Assembly: GCA_964632005.1 (NCBI GenBank)
Contig: CAZWAP010000006.1
Span: 27,922-91,921 of the forward strand
Direction of reading: 5' to 3'
Length of the DNA stretch: 64,000 nt
DNA from: CAZWAP01 sp964632005
GTDB taxonomy: Bacteria > Planctomycetota > Phycisphaerae > Sedimentisphaerales > Anaerobacaceae
The notes under the pieces are model-generated. The model was not told the DNA's origin. It saw only the letters and a list, made by a program, of their open reading frames with translations, and searched no databases. The translations under genes and the position numbers were made by a program. Positions 19,799 through 29,444 of the stretch are shown one piece after another. Positions within the stretch are counted from its first letter, which is position 1, and each line of letters starts with the position of its first letter.

Positions 19799-21337
19799 CT
19801 ATCCGCCGGACTTCTGGACCGCGTAGAGCGTGCGCATCGTGGCAACGTACAGCACTCCGTTGGCGGCGACCGGCGTCGATGCCGTCGGGCTGTCCAGCTC
19901 AACGGAACTGATCAACCGTTTGTCTTTATCCGCGGCGAAGACCAGGAACTCGCCCCGGCGAGTTCCCACGTACAACTTCCCATCTGCCACCAGCGGTGAA
20001 GCCCATATATCCCCCTTCGCCTGGTAACTCCAGTGTACCTCGCCCGTCTCGGCGTCGATGCAGCGGATCATACGCCCGCAATCGGTAATAAAAACCAGCC
20101 CCTGGTAAATTGCCGGCGTCGAACAACAATGCTTGCTCAACTGGCACGACCAGACCAGACCCGAGGTCGTTATATCATCCTTCTGCGTGGCATCGATGCA
20201 CTTGAGCCACGCCTTTTCCTTGCCCCACCATATGTCGCCCCCATAAGCGACATACACCCGGCCGTCGTGGAACACCGGCATACCCTTGATATTGCTCGGG
20301 CTTACCTGGCGGTTGCGGAGATACTCGTGGATGTTCTCTTTCGGGGCCGTCGGATCGCAGTCGAACCGCCAGATCAGCTTGAGCGTCTGCACCTTTCCTT
20401 CCGGCCGAGAGGATCCCAGTGCCTCAAAGGCGTAAACGACGCCATCTCCACCGCCGAAGAATATCAACTTGCGCCCGTTGACAACCCCGAGCGCCGGGGA
20501 CGACCAGGTGCTATGGAAGATTCTCGGCCCGATTCTCAGGGGGTCCCTGGCCAACAGGCGGCCGGTCTTTTTGTCCAGCACGATAAGGCTCGGGCCGTCC
20601 GGCCGCTTTACTTGCCTGTGAGTGCGGTCGACCCCGTTGCTCGTGTTGACATACAAGAAATCCCCGTCGATCAAGATCGAACTATGGGCCGCGTCGTGAG
20701 GCCAGGTCCCGGCCTGGTTGGGTATATCGAACAACCAGATGATGTCCGCGTCGATGTCCGTCACCTCGAACGGCGGCAGGTCCTTGTCCCCCCTGTTGCC
20801 GATGGCCATATGACGGCCCTCGTCCACGTAAGGCCCATCGTTTCCGTCGGCCTGGCCGTCTATGTCCAGGCAGATCACCTCCCCCCGATTGCTCACGACA
20901 TAGACACGTCCGGCCTCGACGCTCGGCGACGAGACGATTCCTGCTCTGGGCCAGTCAAGATGAGGGTCGGGCCCGAGCTTGGGGACGACCAACTGCCAAA
21001 GAAAACGCCCATCCTCCTCGGAAAGGCACAGCAGCACCCCTCTATCGCCCTTGTGACGGGGATCCCGTGGAGACTCGTTGTTCGTCCCGATAAACACCCG
21101 CCCGTCGGCGATAACGGGTGTTGCCCAGGTCTGGCTGCCCAACCGCGCCGTCCACTTTATATTCTGCCCCGTAGCCGGGTCAAAACGCTCGGGCAGACCC
21201 TTTTCCTGCGATACCCCGTTACGGGTGTGCCTCTGCTGCCATTGGGGCCGATCCGCGGCACCGGCCAGGGCACCTACTACCAGCATGCCCAGCAGGCAGC
21301 ACAAAGACAGCCTGGCCGATTTGCCTCTAAAAAGCAT
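19799..21337 (-). CDS. Secreted PQQ-type beta-propeller protein
   Basis: A 512-residue exported protein with WD40-like PQQ repeats. The ATG at 21337 has AAAGG upstream and starts a signal peptide that ends in GALAGA before ADRPQW. Repeated blade motifs of the form GRVYV...G.VICLD, LYVGTRRGEF and VLYVATMRTLYAV run to the C terminus. No PQQ-dependent dehydrogenase catalytic residues are evident, so this is a propeller of unknown role. Related genes are very common in planctomycetes. It lies next to a second propeller gene. Confidence 0.85.
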   Translation of the reverse strand: MLFRGKSARLSLCCLLGMLVVGALAGAADRPQWQQRHTRNGVSQEKGLPERFDPATGQNIKWTARLGSQTWATPVIADGRVFIGTNNESPRDPRHKGDRGVLLCLSEEDGRFLWQLVVPKLGPDPHLDWPRAGIVSSPSVEAGRVYVVSNRGEVICLDIDGQADGNDGPYVDEGRHMAIGNRGDKDLPPFEVTDIDADIIWLFDIPNQAGTWPHDAAHSSILIDGDFLYVNTSNGVDRTHRQVKRPDGPSLIVLDKKTGRLLARDPLRIGPRIFHSTWSSPALGVVNGRKLIFFGGGDGVVYAFEALGSSRPEGKVQTLKLIWRFDCDPTAPKENIHEYLRNRQVSPSNIKGMPVFHDGRVYVAYGGDIWWGKEKAWLKCIDATQKDDITTSGLVWSCQLSKHCCSTPAIYQGLVFITDCGRMIRCIDAETGEVHWSYQAKGDIWASPLVADGKLYVGTRRGEFLVFAADKDKRLISSVELDSPTASTPVAANGVLYVATMRTLYAVQKSGG

Positions 21338-21667
21338 ATCAGCTTGCCTTTCGAGTTCACCGATTATCATCTCTGATTGTACAGGTAAGCCGTCAGGTTT
21401 GCCAGGCATTTAGCTATAGCTGTTCTTCCTCGGGCGCCGTCAGCTGCCGGCCCCAAAGGTGCTGGGCTATATTTGAAAGCGTAGGACAACTGCGGCAAGG
21501 TCGCGCAATCCGTCCCCAAAATGCCTGCTGCGAATACCACGCAGAAGAATATACTATGGACAGGAGTCGTGAACGAAGAGTACTCAAGAACCCAGCCCTG
21601 CGTACACGTGGGAGCTCACGAGGTCCAAGGGATTTTTCGCGTGGGTCGTCCGGTTTGTGGCTGCTTT

Positions 21668-22909
21668 CTATCTGCCGCTGACATCCACGCAAACGACGTC
21701 GCCTTTTGCGTTGCGCGCGTAGATTTTGCCGTTGGCCAGCACGGGGACCGTCCAGCACTTGCTCCTCGGAAGGATCTGTGCCCTGGCCAGGGCTTTGAAC
21801 CCGCTCGGCGTTGCATTAGCGATGACAAGCTCGCCCTTGTCGCTCGTTATGATCATCCGCCCGTCGGCGCTCATCATAAGCGCTCCTTTGCCGAGGCTGT
21901 CTTCCTTCCATTTTTCGCTGCCGTCCTCAAGGTCTATGCACTTGAGCGTCGATTCATCGAACCCATATATGTGGCCCTTCCACAGGACAGAGCAGTTCAT
22001 ATGGTTGCGCATCACTCGGCTGTCCCAGAGCGCGGTGGGCTTACCACCGCTGATGTCTAACTTGATGCAACCCCTGTTGTAGCCGGTCGAAGCAAAAACA
22101 ACGTTGCCCGAGACGATCGGATCAGCCGCATTGACCTTGTACCTGTTGACGAAAGGATACGTCCAGAGCACCTTGCCGTCGCTCGCTCTGACTGCTGCCA
22201 CCGTCTCGGAGGCAGCGATGGCCAGGCAGTCCTGCCCGTCGAGCCGGTATGGCACGGGGGTTGCGTAGCCGCAAACGCCTTTGCCGTTATCCCATATCAG
22301 CTTGCCCGTCTTCTTGTCGAGCGCGGCTCCGGCGGTGCCAAGATTGAAAAACAACACCTCCCCCATCACCAGCGGCGAGCCTGAGAAACGCCAGGTAGGT
22401 AGATTGAATCCGTAGTCCTTGTTGACGTTTTTGTACCAGAGGACCTTGCCGGTAGCCGCGTCAAGGCAGTAAAGGTCGCCCACTTTGCTGAGGGTGTAAA
22501 CGACGTTGCCATCCACGGTAGGCGTCGAGAGCGTTCCGCCTTCGTAGTACTTCGGGTGTAAAGGACAGGGGTAGGTGTGTCTCCATATTTCTTTGCCGGT
22601 AACGGCATCGAGACAATAAACCACGTCTTTCTCGCTGCCTTTGCCCGTGTTGCCCATCATATAGGCGCGTCCGTTGCTGACGACTATCGAGGAGAATCCT
22701 ATTCCGATCGACTTGGCCCAGAGCTTTTTCGGCCCATCGGTCCCCCAGTTTGAGCTCCAGTTGGTCTCTGAAGAGATGCCATTGTGGTTGGGGCCGCGAT
22801 AGTTGGGCCAATCGGCAGCCGGCGCGACGGCCGCGAGCAGCAGCACGGTCCCGATTGCCAGCACGGCTACGGTACAAAAACGTAATTTTCCCCCGACGAT
22901 AGGTCTCAC
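21668..22909 (-). CDS. Secreted PQQ-type beta-propeller protein
   Basis: A 413-residue exported protein beginning at a GTG (22909) with GGGAGGA 6 bases upstream. The signal peptide ends in APAAD. The mature part opens with WPNYRGPNHNGIS, the usual start of planctomycete outer-membrane-assembly-like propellers. It then has blades such as VVYCLDAVTGKEIWRHTY and DLYCLDAATGKVLWYKN, where an aspartate-x-x-T-G-K-x-x-W consensus recurs. BamB has a similar fold, but no Bam partner is present. The gap 21410-21667 before the next gene holds nothing that I can name. Confidence 0.85.
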   Translation of the reverse strand: MRPIVGGKLRFCTVAVLAIGTVLLLAAVAPAADWPNYRGPNHNGISSETNWSSNWGTDGPKKLWAKSIGIGFSSIVVSNGRAYMMGNTGKGSEKDVVYCLDAVTGKEIWRHTYPCPLHPKYYEGGTLSTPTVDGNVVYTLSKVGDLYCLDAATGKVLWYKNVNKDYGFNLPTWRFSGSPLVMGEVLFFNLGTAGAALDKKTGKLIWDNGKGVCGYATPVPYRLDGQDCLAIAASETVAAVRASDGKVLWTYPFVNRYKVNAADPIVSGNVVFASTGYNRGCIKLDISGGKPTALWDSRVMRNHMNCSVLWKGHIYGFDESTLKCIDLEDGSEKWKEDSLGKGALMMSADGRMIITSDKGELVIANATPSGFKALARAQILPRSKCWTVPVLANGKIYARNAKGDVVCVDVSGR

Positions 22910-23104
22910 AAATCGTCCTCCCAATAAGAAACAGCCCTTTAGTCCTATCGAATCGCCTACAAGTCCGTAGTTTCTACCCGGCCAGCCGGGCTTATCGCCG
23001 CCCCCATATACCGGAACGCTCCGGGCACTTCAAGCAGATTTTCCTGCCGGCACCGGAGTTTGCCCTTAGGATCGCACAATCACTGCCGGCGGGGCAAAAA
23101 TGGA

Positions 23105-24580
23105 CTACTTCGCCTTGCCTGTCCAGATTTTCGCCAGCAGCCGGCAGGTATCCGGGTCGTACTGCCGCAGCTCAAACTGGAGAAACGGAAAGTAGTCATT
23201 GACGCCGTAGTAAGACTCGGTCATCTCGGCGAAGAATTCGACCGGTCCTTTCAATGCCGGGTGAGGAACACGCTTGCCGTCAAATCGCAGAACCGAGTCA
23301 TATCTGCCGCCCTCGACGGCCCGATCCCGGGCCCGCCTGATTTGCTCGCGGTCCGCATCCGCCAGCCGGTCGTAGTACGCCCGTGCCAGCTGATTCAGTA
23401 TCGCAAATTGCTGGAGGTTCTGCCATCGACGGAACCTTGCGGCATTGCCGATCTCGACGGCGTGAAGTTTGTCGGGGTTTTCGTTGCGCGCCTTGATCGC
23501 TTCTGCGCTGGCGTGGTAGGTCATATACGGCACGGTTTCGCTGCGGCGTTCCAGCCAGATGGGAACCTCCTGCAGCTTCTCGAGGGCCTTGTCGGGCATA
23601 TAACGCTTCACCAGGTGCAACTTATACCGCAGGAGCCTGCAAAGGTGGTCTCCATAGGCTTTTTCCCGAACAAGTTCGGGGCAAACGTAAACGGTCCAGC
23701 CCTCAATGTGCCGTTTGTCGTAGTCGGCGGTCGGCACAAACGACCCCGTATTTTTGCATCTGCCGGGCCTCTCTGCCTGTGAGCGGATGAATTTCACCAG
23801 CGAGCGAACGAGCCGCCGTTGCCTTTTTGCGTCCACGCCCCAGAGGTCCTCCAGCAGCGCGTATCCACAGGGGTCGTGCTCCTTCAATTCGGGGCGGACG
23901 AAGGGATAGAAATCGTTCGTGCCGAAATAGGCCTCCGAATTCTCGGCGAAATACTCCATCTTGTTCGACATCGCGTAGTGCCTTGTACCGGTCGAGTAAC
24001 GGCAGAGCACCGATTCATAGGCTCCGCTTTTCCGGGCGTGCTCATAGGCTGACTGCAGCCGTGCATTGCCGTAGTGTTTGCCCTGTCCCAGGTAGAGGTA
24101 GTCGTAACCGTGGGCCAGCTCGTGCAAGACGACCCAGGGCTGGTGCAGGGTGCCACGGCAGAAATCCCTGGACCTGCAATTGCTCACAAGCGAAGTCAGT
24201 CCGTCCGGCGAGGCGTATCCCCTGTCCAGCAGCCATTTGTAGCTGGGATGGAACGACAGGCCCGGGCCGGAGTCGTATTCCATCCAGATAGGCACTCGCT
24301 GCTGCATAATTGCCACCGCCGGCGCCGGTACAACCAGGCGGACCTGGTAGAGCTGGTTGTGCAAATGGTCAATTGCGGCATCCATCTGGCGGCGGTGCTC
24401 GGCCAGATCCTGCTTGTTGATATAGACGATCCAGCCTTCGATGTTGCGTATTTCAAACTTGTCCTTGGGGGCCGGCTGAACCGCCCGGGATTTGTTCTGC
24501 TCGGCTGCCACGATGATGCCCGCCGGGCCGATCGCAATCAAGGCGAACCAGGTTGTCACTGTTAGATAACGGAGTTTCAT
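23105..24580 (-). CDS. Secreted tandem gluzincin-like protein, second copy degenerate
   Basis: A 491-residue exported protein built from two homologous halves of about 240 residues. Each begins IEGW-VY and contains a VPIW block. Copy 1 has VLHELAHGYDY near 153, a HExxH zinc site, and EYFAENSEAYFGTNDFYPF, which supplies the third ligand Glu. Copy 2 has ILNQLARAYYD near 395, where HExxH has become NQxxR, but keeps EFFAEMTESYYGVNDYFPF. The arrangement resembles anthrax-lethal-factor-like (M34) domains widespread in planctomycetes. The ATG at 24580 is preferred: AGGA lies 8 bases upstream and a signal peptide follows. Substrate unknown. Confidence 0.75.
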   Translation of the reverse strand: MKLRYLTVTTWFALIAIGPAGIIVAAEQNKSRAVQPAPKDKFEIRNIEGWIVYINKQDLAEHRRQMDAAIDHLHNQLYQVRLVVPAPAVAIMQQRVPIWMEYDSGPGLSFHPSYKWLLDRGYASPDGLTSLVSNCRSRDFCRGTLHQPWVVLHELAHGYDYLYLGQGKHYGNARLQSAYEHARKSGAYESVLCRYSTGTRHYAMSNKMEYFAENSEAYFGTNDFYPFVRPELKEHDPCGYALLEDLWGVDAKRQRRLVRSLVKFIRSQAERPGRCKNTGSFVPTADYDKRHIEGWTVYVCPELVREKAYGDHLCRLLRYKLHLVKRYMPDKALEKLQEVPIWLERRSETVPYMTYHASAEAIKARNENPDKLHAVEIGNAARFRRWQNLQQFAILNQLARAYYDRLADADREQIRRARDRAVEGGRYDSVLRFDGKRVPHPALKGPVEFFAEMTESYYGVNDYFPFLQFELRQYDPDTCRLLAKIWTGKAK

Positions 24581-24896
24581 CGTTACTGTCCTCATAATGT
24601 CCGTCCATTTTACCAGGGTGACGGGGTAGGTGAAAGCAAAAGTCGCGGCTGGCACTTGGGCTTGGGCCCAGGACGCCACCGGTCATAGTGTCCACAAGGT
24701 TGATCGCCGGCTGGCCGGATGTACCAGGTCAAGGGCACGGCCGCCCGGTATGGAGAAGAGATACGAACGAATGCTCAAACAGGACGTAGTAAAGCAATTT
24801 AGCGTTCACGGCGAGTCAATAGTAGCGTATAATCCGCTACCGGTGGCAAGCCGGCAGAGTCTGGGCACGGATGCGGCGATTTGCGATCTATCAATT
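24581..24896 (+). promoter_or_regulatory. Divergent intergenic region; promoter for the phosphatase gene at 24805-24833
   Basis: In this 316-base spacer TTCACG (24805-24810), 17 bases and TATAAT (24828-24833) form a plausible plus-strand promoter with a start near 24840, about 57 bases before the phosphatase gene. No other element is recognisable in the spacer, and I see no clear minus-strand promoter. Confidence 0.5.
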
Positions 24897-26195
24897 ATGG
24901 CACAGAAGTCGAAGCGACAACTGGAACGAGACGAGCAGATCTACCAGCTTACCACGCTTGTAGCCGGCGAGTTTTCGCTTCAAGAGGTGCTCGACAGGCT
25001 GGCCGAGGCGGCGGTGAAGGTAACCGGCGTCAAGGCCTGCTCGATTCGATTGCTGGACGAGGAAAGCGGCGATCTGAAGATGCGTAGCACCTACGGTCTG
25101 AGCGACGAGTATCGGAATAAAGGCGCGGTTACCAGGAGCGATCCGGTCATTGAGGCGGCGTTTGCCGGCGAGGCCGTGGTGCTCGACGATATGCGGGTTG
25201 ACGACCGGGTGCAGTATAAAGAGGCGACGATCAAGGAGGGGCTTGTCAGCCAGCTTACGGTTGCGATGCAGTTCAGGGGCAAACCTATCGGTGTGCTTCG
25301 CCTTTACAGCCCGAGGCCCAAGCGGTTTGACGAGGATGATATCAGCATGGCCCGGGCCGTGGCCTCCCAGTGCGCGGTGGCGATAACGAACGCCAGGCTC
25401 TATGCCGAGGCCATCGAGGGCACGCGGATAGCAGAGCAGATGCGGCTTGCAGGTATAATCCAGCGAAGGATGATCCCCGAGAAGCCGCCGCAGGTGCCGG
25501 GCCTGGACGTAGCGGCCATTTACATCCCCTGCTTCGATGTGGGCGGCGATTTTTACGATTTTCTGGAGGTTGGCGCGAACAGCATAGTCGTGGCGATCTC
25601 AGACGTTATGGGCAAGGGTATCCCCGCTGCACTGATGATGAGCTGTTTCCGCGGGTCCGTGCGGGCGTACGCGGACATCCACAGCAGCGGCGAAGCGATA
25701 CGACAGATCATTCACAGACTGAACAAGACGGTGTACAAGGAGTGTGATGAGGGACAATTCGTTACCTTGTTCTACGCAATCATAAACGTAAAGGATATGA
25801 CGATCACCTACTGCAGTTGCGGCCACGAGCCGACTCTGCTGGTCAGAGACGGGCAGGTGACGGACCTCGATAAAGGGGGCCTTGTGCTTGGGGTCGATCC
25901 GGACGCCGAGTTTGAAATCGAGACGGTGGGGCTCCAAGACGGTGACTGCCTGTTGTTCTATACGGATGGACTGATCGACGCATCCAACTTCGACGGGGAG
26001 CTGTGGGGCAGAGAGCGTCTGCTGGCCGTAGCGAAGAAGTTTTCGAAGGGCTCTGCAAAGCAGATGGTCGAGACCATACTCCAGTATCGCCGGCGGTTTG
26101 TCGGGCTTGCAAGACAGATCGACGATACGAGCATTGTTGCGGTGAAGGTAGACCGGACGGCCGGCCCGGGCGCTCCCCCCGGTACGGGTTCTTAG
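24897..26195 (+). CDS. GAF-domain PP2C/SpoIIE-type serine phosphatase (RsbU-like)
   Basis: A 432-residue signalling protein. A GAF sensor domain (about 25-170) is followed by a SpoIIE/PP2C phosphatase. The metal-binding Asp motifs are CFDVGGDFYDF near residue 220, SDVMGKGIPAALMMS near 244 and DDTSIVAV near the end. RsbU-type proteins dephosphorylate anti-sigma-factor antagonists in partner-switching pathways, but no kinase or STAS partner is encoded nearby. The ATG at 24897 follows the predicted promoter; an in-frame ATG at 24750 would lie upstream of it. No membrane segment is seen. It lies 3 bases before cmk, so the two are cotranscribed. Confidence 0.9.
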   Translation: MAQKSKRQLERDEQIYQLTTLVAGEFSLQEVLDRLAEAAVKVTGVKACSIRLLDEESGDLKMRSTYGLSDEYRNKGAVTRSDPVIEAAFAGEAVVLDDMRVDDRVQYKEATIKEGLVSQLTVAMQFRGKPIGVLRLYSPRPKRFDEDDISMARAVASQCAVAITNARLYAEAIEGTRIAEQMRLAGIIQRRMIPEKPPQVPGLDVAAIYIPCFDVGGDFYDFLEVGANSIVVAISDVMGKGIPAALMMSCFRGSVRAYADIHSSGEAIRQIIHRLNKTVYKECDEGQFVTLFYAIINVKDMTITYCSCGHEPTLLVRDGQVTDLDKGGLVLGVDPDAEFEIETVGLQDGDCLLFYTDGLIDASNFDGELWGRERLLAVAKKFSKGSAKQMVETILQYRRRFVGLARQIDDTSIVAVKVDRTAGPGAPPGTGS

Positions 26196-26198
26196 CAG

Positions 26199-26882
26199 AT
26201 GGCGAAGCTTGTAGTGACGATTGACGGGCCGGCGGCCAGCGGCAAGAGCACGGTGGCCCGTTCGCTGGCCGAGCGGCTCAATGCGAGCTTTCTGGATACC
26301 GGCGCAATGTACAGGGCGGTAACACTGGCGGCGATGCGAAGGGGAGTCGATCTGGCCAGCGAAGAGCAAATCCTGCACGTAATAGAGAATACCCGCTTCA
26401 ACTTTGCCGAGCAGGCCGGCAGCCTTAAGGCGTACGTTGACGGTCTCGAAGTTACCGGGCAAATCCGCAGCCCGGAGGTGACCCGAAATGCCAGGTATGT
26501 AGCCTCGGCGCCGAAGGTAAGGCAGAAGCTGGTGGAAATGCAGAGGCGATTTGCGGAAGCGACAGAGAAGGTAGTTACCGAGGGACGCGACCAGGGCACG
26601 GTGGTGTTCCCGGAAGCGGATGTAAAGTTCTATCTGACGGCCGAGCCGCTTGTCAGGGCAAAGAGACGGCAGGCGGAACTGGAAGCAGCGGGCACAAAGC
26701 GGCAGCTCGAACAGGTCTACAGGGCCATACAGGATCGCGATGTCAGCGACGAGGGTCGGGCGGTTGGGCCATTGAGACCGGCCGACGATGCCATCACGGT
26801 CGACACGACCGAGCTGAGTATCGAAGAGGTTGTCGATAAGCTCCTGGCATACATCGAAGAAAGATGTTCAAAGAGAAGCTAA
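26199..26882 (+). CDS. cmk: Cytidylate kinase
   Basis: Cmk phosphorylates CMP and dCMP. It has 227 residues, as usual: P-loop IDGPAASGKSTVA at 8-20, LDTGAMYRAVT as the CMP-binding segment, VVTEGRDQGTVVFP and the lid region VRAKRRQAELEA. EGRDQGT replaces the more common EGRDIGT. Its start overlaps the SpoIIE-phosphatase operon (3-base gap) and its last 19 bases overlap plsC. Cmk next to an acyltransferase is a known arrangement in several phyla. Confidence 0.96.
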   Translation: MAKLVVTIDGPAASGKSTVARSLAERLNASFLDTGAMYRAVTLAAMRRGVDLASEEQILHVIENTRFNFAEQAGSLKAYVDGLEVTGQIRSPEVTRNARYVASAPKVRQKLVEMQRRFAEATEKVVTEGRDQGTVVFPEADVKFYLTAEPLVRAKRRQAELEAAGTKRQLEQVYRAIQDRDVSDEGRAVGPLRPADDAITVDTTELSIEEVVDKLLAYIEERCSKRS

Positions 26883-27517
26883 AAGCTGCGTGGTATCGAG
26901 TCGCGCGGGCATTGCTGCGCATAATCTGTGTTGTGTTTTTCCGGCTCCGCGTTTTCGGGGCGGAAAATGTCCCGAAAAGAGGTCCGTTCATACTGGCCTG
27001 CAACCATCAGAGCTATCTCGACCCGATATTGTGTGGGGTGCGGTTGAAAAGGCGGCTATGGTTTCTTGCCCGCGAGTCACTGTTTGGCAATTGGTTTTTT
27101 CGACGGCTGATCTGTTCACTCGGCGCGCTGCCGCTGAAACCCGGCCGGGCCGACGTGCACGCCTTCAGAACGGTGTTGGCCCTGCTGAAGGAAGGCAAAG
27201 GGATATGCCTTTTCCCGGAAGGTACCCGCACGAGCGACGGGAGGATCGCGATGCTTAAGCCCGGGCTGGGCCTGTTGTGCCGCCGCGGTAATGCGGTGAT
27301 TGTCCCGGCGGTCATCGACGGGGCCTTCGAGTGCTGGCCGCGGGATAAGAAGATGTTCTCGTTCGGGCCAATCCGGGTGGCGTACGGCGAGCCTATCAGA
27401 GCTGAGCAGGCCCTCGAGGTAGGCGACGAGGAGTTCGCCGAGCTGCTGACCGAGACGCTCCGGCGGATGCAGAACGAGCTGCGGACCAAAGTCGGCAAGG
27501 AGCCTTTTTCCTACTAA
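26864..27517 (+). CDS. plsC: 1-acyl-sn-glycerol-3-phosphate acyltransferase
   Basis: A 217-residue membrane acyltransferase that makes phosphatidic acid from lysophosphatidic acid. An N-terminal hydrophobic segment (ALLRIICVVFFRL) precedes NHQSYLDP, the HX4D catalytic motif, and LFPEGTRTSDG is the acceptor-binding motif. It overlaps cmk by 19 bases in another frame, which suggests translational coupling. The substrate is inferred from family; it could use another lysolipid. Confidence 0.92.
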   Translation: MFKEKLKAAWYRVARALLRIICVVFFRLRVFGAENVPKRGPFILACNHQSYLDPILCGVRLKRRLWFLARESLFGNWFFRRLICSLGALPLKPGRADVHAFRTVLALLKEGKGICLFPEGTRTSDGRIAMLKPGLGLLCRRGNAVIVPAVIDGAFECWPRDKKMFSFGPIRVAYGEPIRAEQALEVGDEEFAELLTETLRRMQNELRTKVGKEPFSY

Positions 27518-27525
27518 GTTCCGGG

Positions 27526-27546
27526 GCCCTGGCCGAGCTCCAGGGC
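27526..27546 (+). terminator. Terminator-like hairpin after plsC
   Basis: GCCCTGG (27526-27532) pairs with CCAGGGC (27540-27546) over a 7-base loop 8 bases after the plsC stop. Only a weak T-rich stretch follows further on, so it is not a full intrinsic terminator. The rest of the gap 27518-27884 holds the folC promoter and nothing else that I recognise. Confidence 0.4.
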
Positions 27547-27843
27547 TCAAGTGGGCTTTATTTGCGCTATTCCCAGCTGCGAGGCTGCCTGGCGGCAAGA
27601 AGCACGGCCATCGAAGCCACGAGGCGCACTGGCGTTGCAAAGTCCTACGCTCGGATGCTGCCATTTGGCGTAAGCCGCCAGCCCCCTTATATAAGCAGCC
27701 CTGAATTTATAATAAGCACATCTAATCATCGGTGGGGATTTTCTGCAAAAGCCCAAAAAATTGTTCGCCCGTAAGTCCTTGTCAAAACAGAAGTTGGATC
27801 CTGGGTGTGGTCGATTTGCGCTTGCGGCCGCCCTTTTGGACGG

Positions 27844-27872
27844 TTGACCGAGTGAGGCTGATCGGCTACAAT
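27844..27872 (+). promoter_or_regulatory. Promoter of folC, near-leaderless
   Basis: TTGACC (27844-27849), 17 bases and TACAAT (27867-27872), each 5 of 6 to consensus. The predicted start near 27879 leaves about 6 bases before the ATG at 27885, and there is no Shine-Dalgarno sequence. Confidence 0.6.
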
Positions 27873-27884
27873 AAATGGTTCTGG

Positions 27885-29321
27885 ATGGTAAAGCAGAATA
27901 AGACAGCCGGAAAGAAACGAACAAGAAAAACCTCCTCCTCCAAGGTCGCCAGAGTCAAGGCCAAAAAGGCCTTCAGGAGCTACAAAGAGGCCATAGAGTA
28001 CCTTTTTGCGCGGACCGACTACGAAAAACAGGAGCGTCTCAGGTACAATACGGACACGTTCAACCTCACGAGGATGGAGAAGCTCCTGTCGCTGCTGGGC
28101 AATCCCCACAGAAAAATCCCTACAGCCCATATAGCCGGCACAAAAGGCAAAGGTTCCACTGCCGCGATGCTGGCGAAGATGCTCGAGGCAAACGACTACA
28201 AGGTGGGTCTGTACACCTCTCCGCACCTGGTGGACCTGCGTGAGCGGATCGTGGTCAATTCCAAAATGATCAGCGAGAAGGAGATGCACGGGCTGCTCAA
28301 CCGTGTTCATGGGCCTGTGGAGAAAATGTCGAAGACGGATTCGCCGACGTTTTTCGAGATTCTGACGGCCCTTGCGTTTCTGCATTTTGCGGATATGCAG
28401 GTCGATATCGGGGTTATTGAGGCCGGCTTGGGCGGCAGGCTGGACAGCACGAACGTCATAAAACCGAAAGTGGTGGGCATAACGAGCCTCAGCATCGACC
28501 ATCAGCATCTGCTCGGCCAGACAATCGACAGCATCGCCAAGGAAAAGGCGGGCGTTTTCAAGGCGGGCGTGCCCGTGGTCACCGTTCAGCAGGAACCGAC
28601 GGCGATGCGGGTGCTAAAATCGGCGGCTGAGGCGGCCCAGGCCCCCCTGAGTGTGACGGGGGGCGACATCGATTTCTCGCATCGATTTGAGACCTCCCGC
28701 GAGGAAGGCCCGCACACGAGGGTATGCCTGACGACCCCGACCAGCAAGTTCGAGCACCTCCGCGTCCCCCTGCACGGTATGCACCAGGCGATAAACTGCG
28801 GCCTGGCCCTTGCCATGCTGGACAAACTCAAGACGAGCGGCTACGAGATAGACAACGAGAAGGTCTCACAGGGTCTGGGCAAGGTCTCTCTGCCAGGTCG
28901 GATGGAGATGATCTGCGAAGACCCCAGGATAATGATCGATGCGGCCCATAATGCCGCGAGCATTCAAGCCTTGGTTCACGCGGTCGGCCAGAACATCCCC
29001 TACGATTCGATGGTGGTCATTTTCGGCTGCAACACCGACAAAGACGTCAGGGGGATGCTCTACAACCTTCAGTTTGGGGCCGACAAGGTAGTCTTCACTC
29101 GCAGCAACTCGCCCAAGGCTATGTCCCCACAGGCTCTGGCGGAGATGTACACCGAGATGTGTGGAAAGATGTGCCAGACCGCGCTGAGCCTGGGCGAGGC
29201 GCTTCGGCTGGCCCGCAGCGCGGTCAGCAAGGAAGACCTTATCCTGATCACGGGCAGCTTCTACCTGATCGGCCAGGCCAAGCTGCGGTTCCAGCCGGGG
29301 GCAGCACTGGTTAACAGCTGA
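27885..29321 (+). CDS. folC: Folylpolyglutamate synthase / dihydrofolate synthase
   Basis: FolC adds glutamate to dihydropteroate and to folates. It has 478 residues: after a basic N-terminal tail of about 30 residues (Lys/Arg/Ser-rich, not usual for the family) comes HIAGTKGKGSTAAMLAKML, the P-loop; then YTSPHLVDLRERI, IEAGLGGRLDSTNV with the metal-binding His loop after it, and IDAAHNAAS in the C-terminal domain. The ATG at 27885 lies about 6 bases after the predicted transcription start. folP is elsewhere in this window (11401-12255), so the folate genes are not an operon. Confidence 0.93.
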   Translation: MVKQNKTAGKKRTRKTSSSKVARVKAKKAFRSYKEAIEYLFARTDYEKQERLRYNTDTFNLTRMEKLLSLLGNPHRKIPTAHIAGTKGKGSTAAMLAKMLEANDYKVGLYTSPHLVDLRERIVVNSKMISEKEMHGLLNRVHGPVEKMSKTDSPTFFEILTALAFLHFADMQVDIGVIEAGLGGRLDSTNVIKPKVVGITSLSIDHQHLLGQTIDSIAKEKAGVFKAGVPVVTVQQEPTAMRVLKSAAEAAQAPLSVTGGDIDFSHRFETSREEGPHTRVCLTTPTSKFEHLRVPLHGMHQAINCGLALAMLDKLKTSGYEIDNEKVSQGLGKVSLPGRMEMICEDPRIMIDAAHNAASIQALVHAVGQNIPYDSMVVIFGCNTDKDVRGMLYNLQFGADKVVFTRSNSPKAMSPQALAEMYTEMCGKMCQTALSLGEALRLARSAVSKEDLILITGSFYLIGQAKLRFQPGAALVNS

Positions 29322-29444
29322 TCCTCTGGAGTTTCCGGCGAGTTGCGCTTCAGCGTGTGGCCTATCACGGAAAGCATCGGCTGGCCAATCTCGGCGTTAC
29401 CCGGCCGAGGAGGTGGGCTTTTCTCAGGAACCCGGAGGATTGTT

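Noticed and set aside
20033..21376. 447-codon plus-strand frame opposite the beta-propeller gene
   Set aside because: The minus strand encodes a clear signal peptide and blade repeats; the plus frame is its complement.
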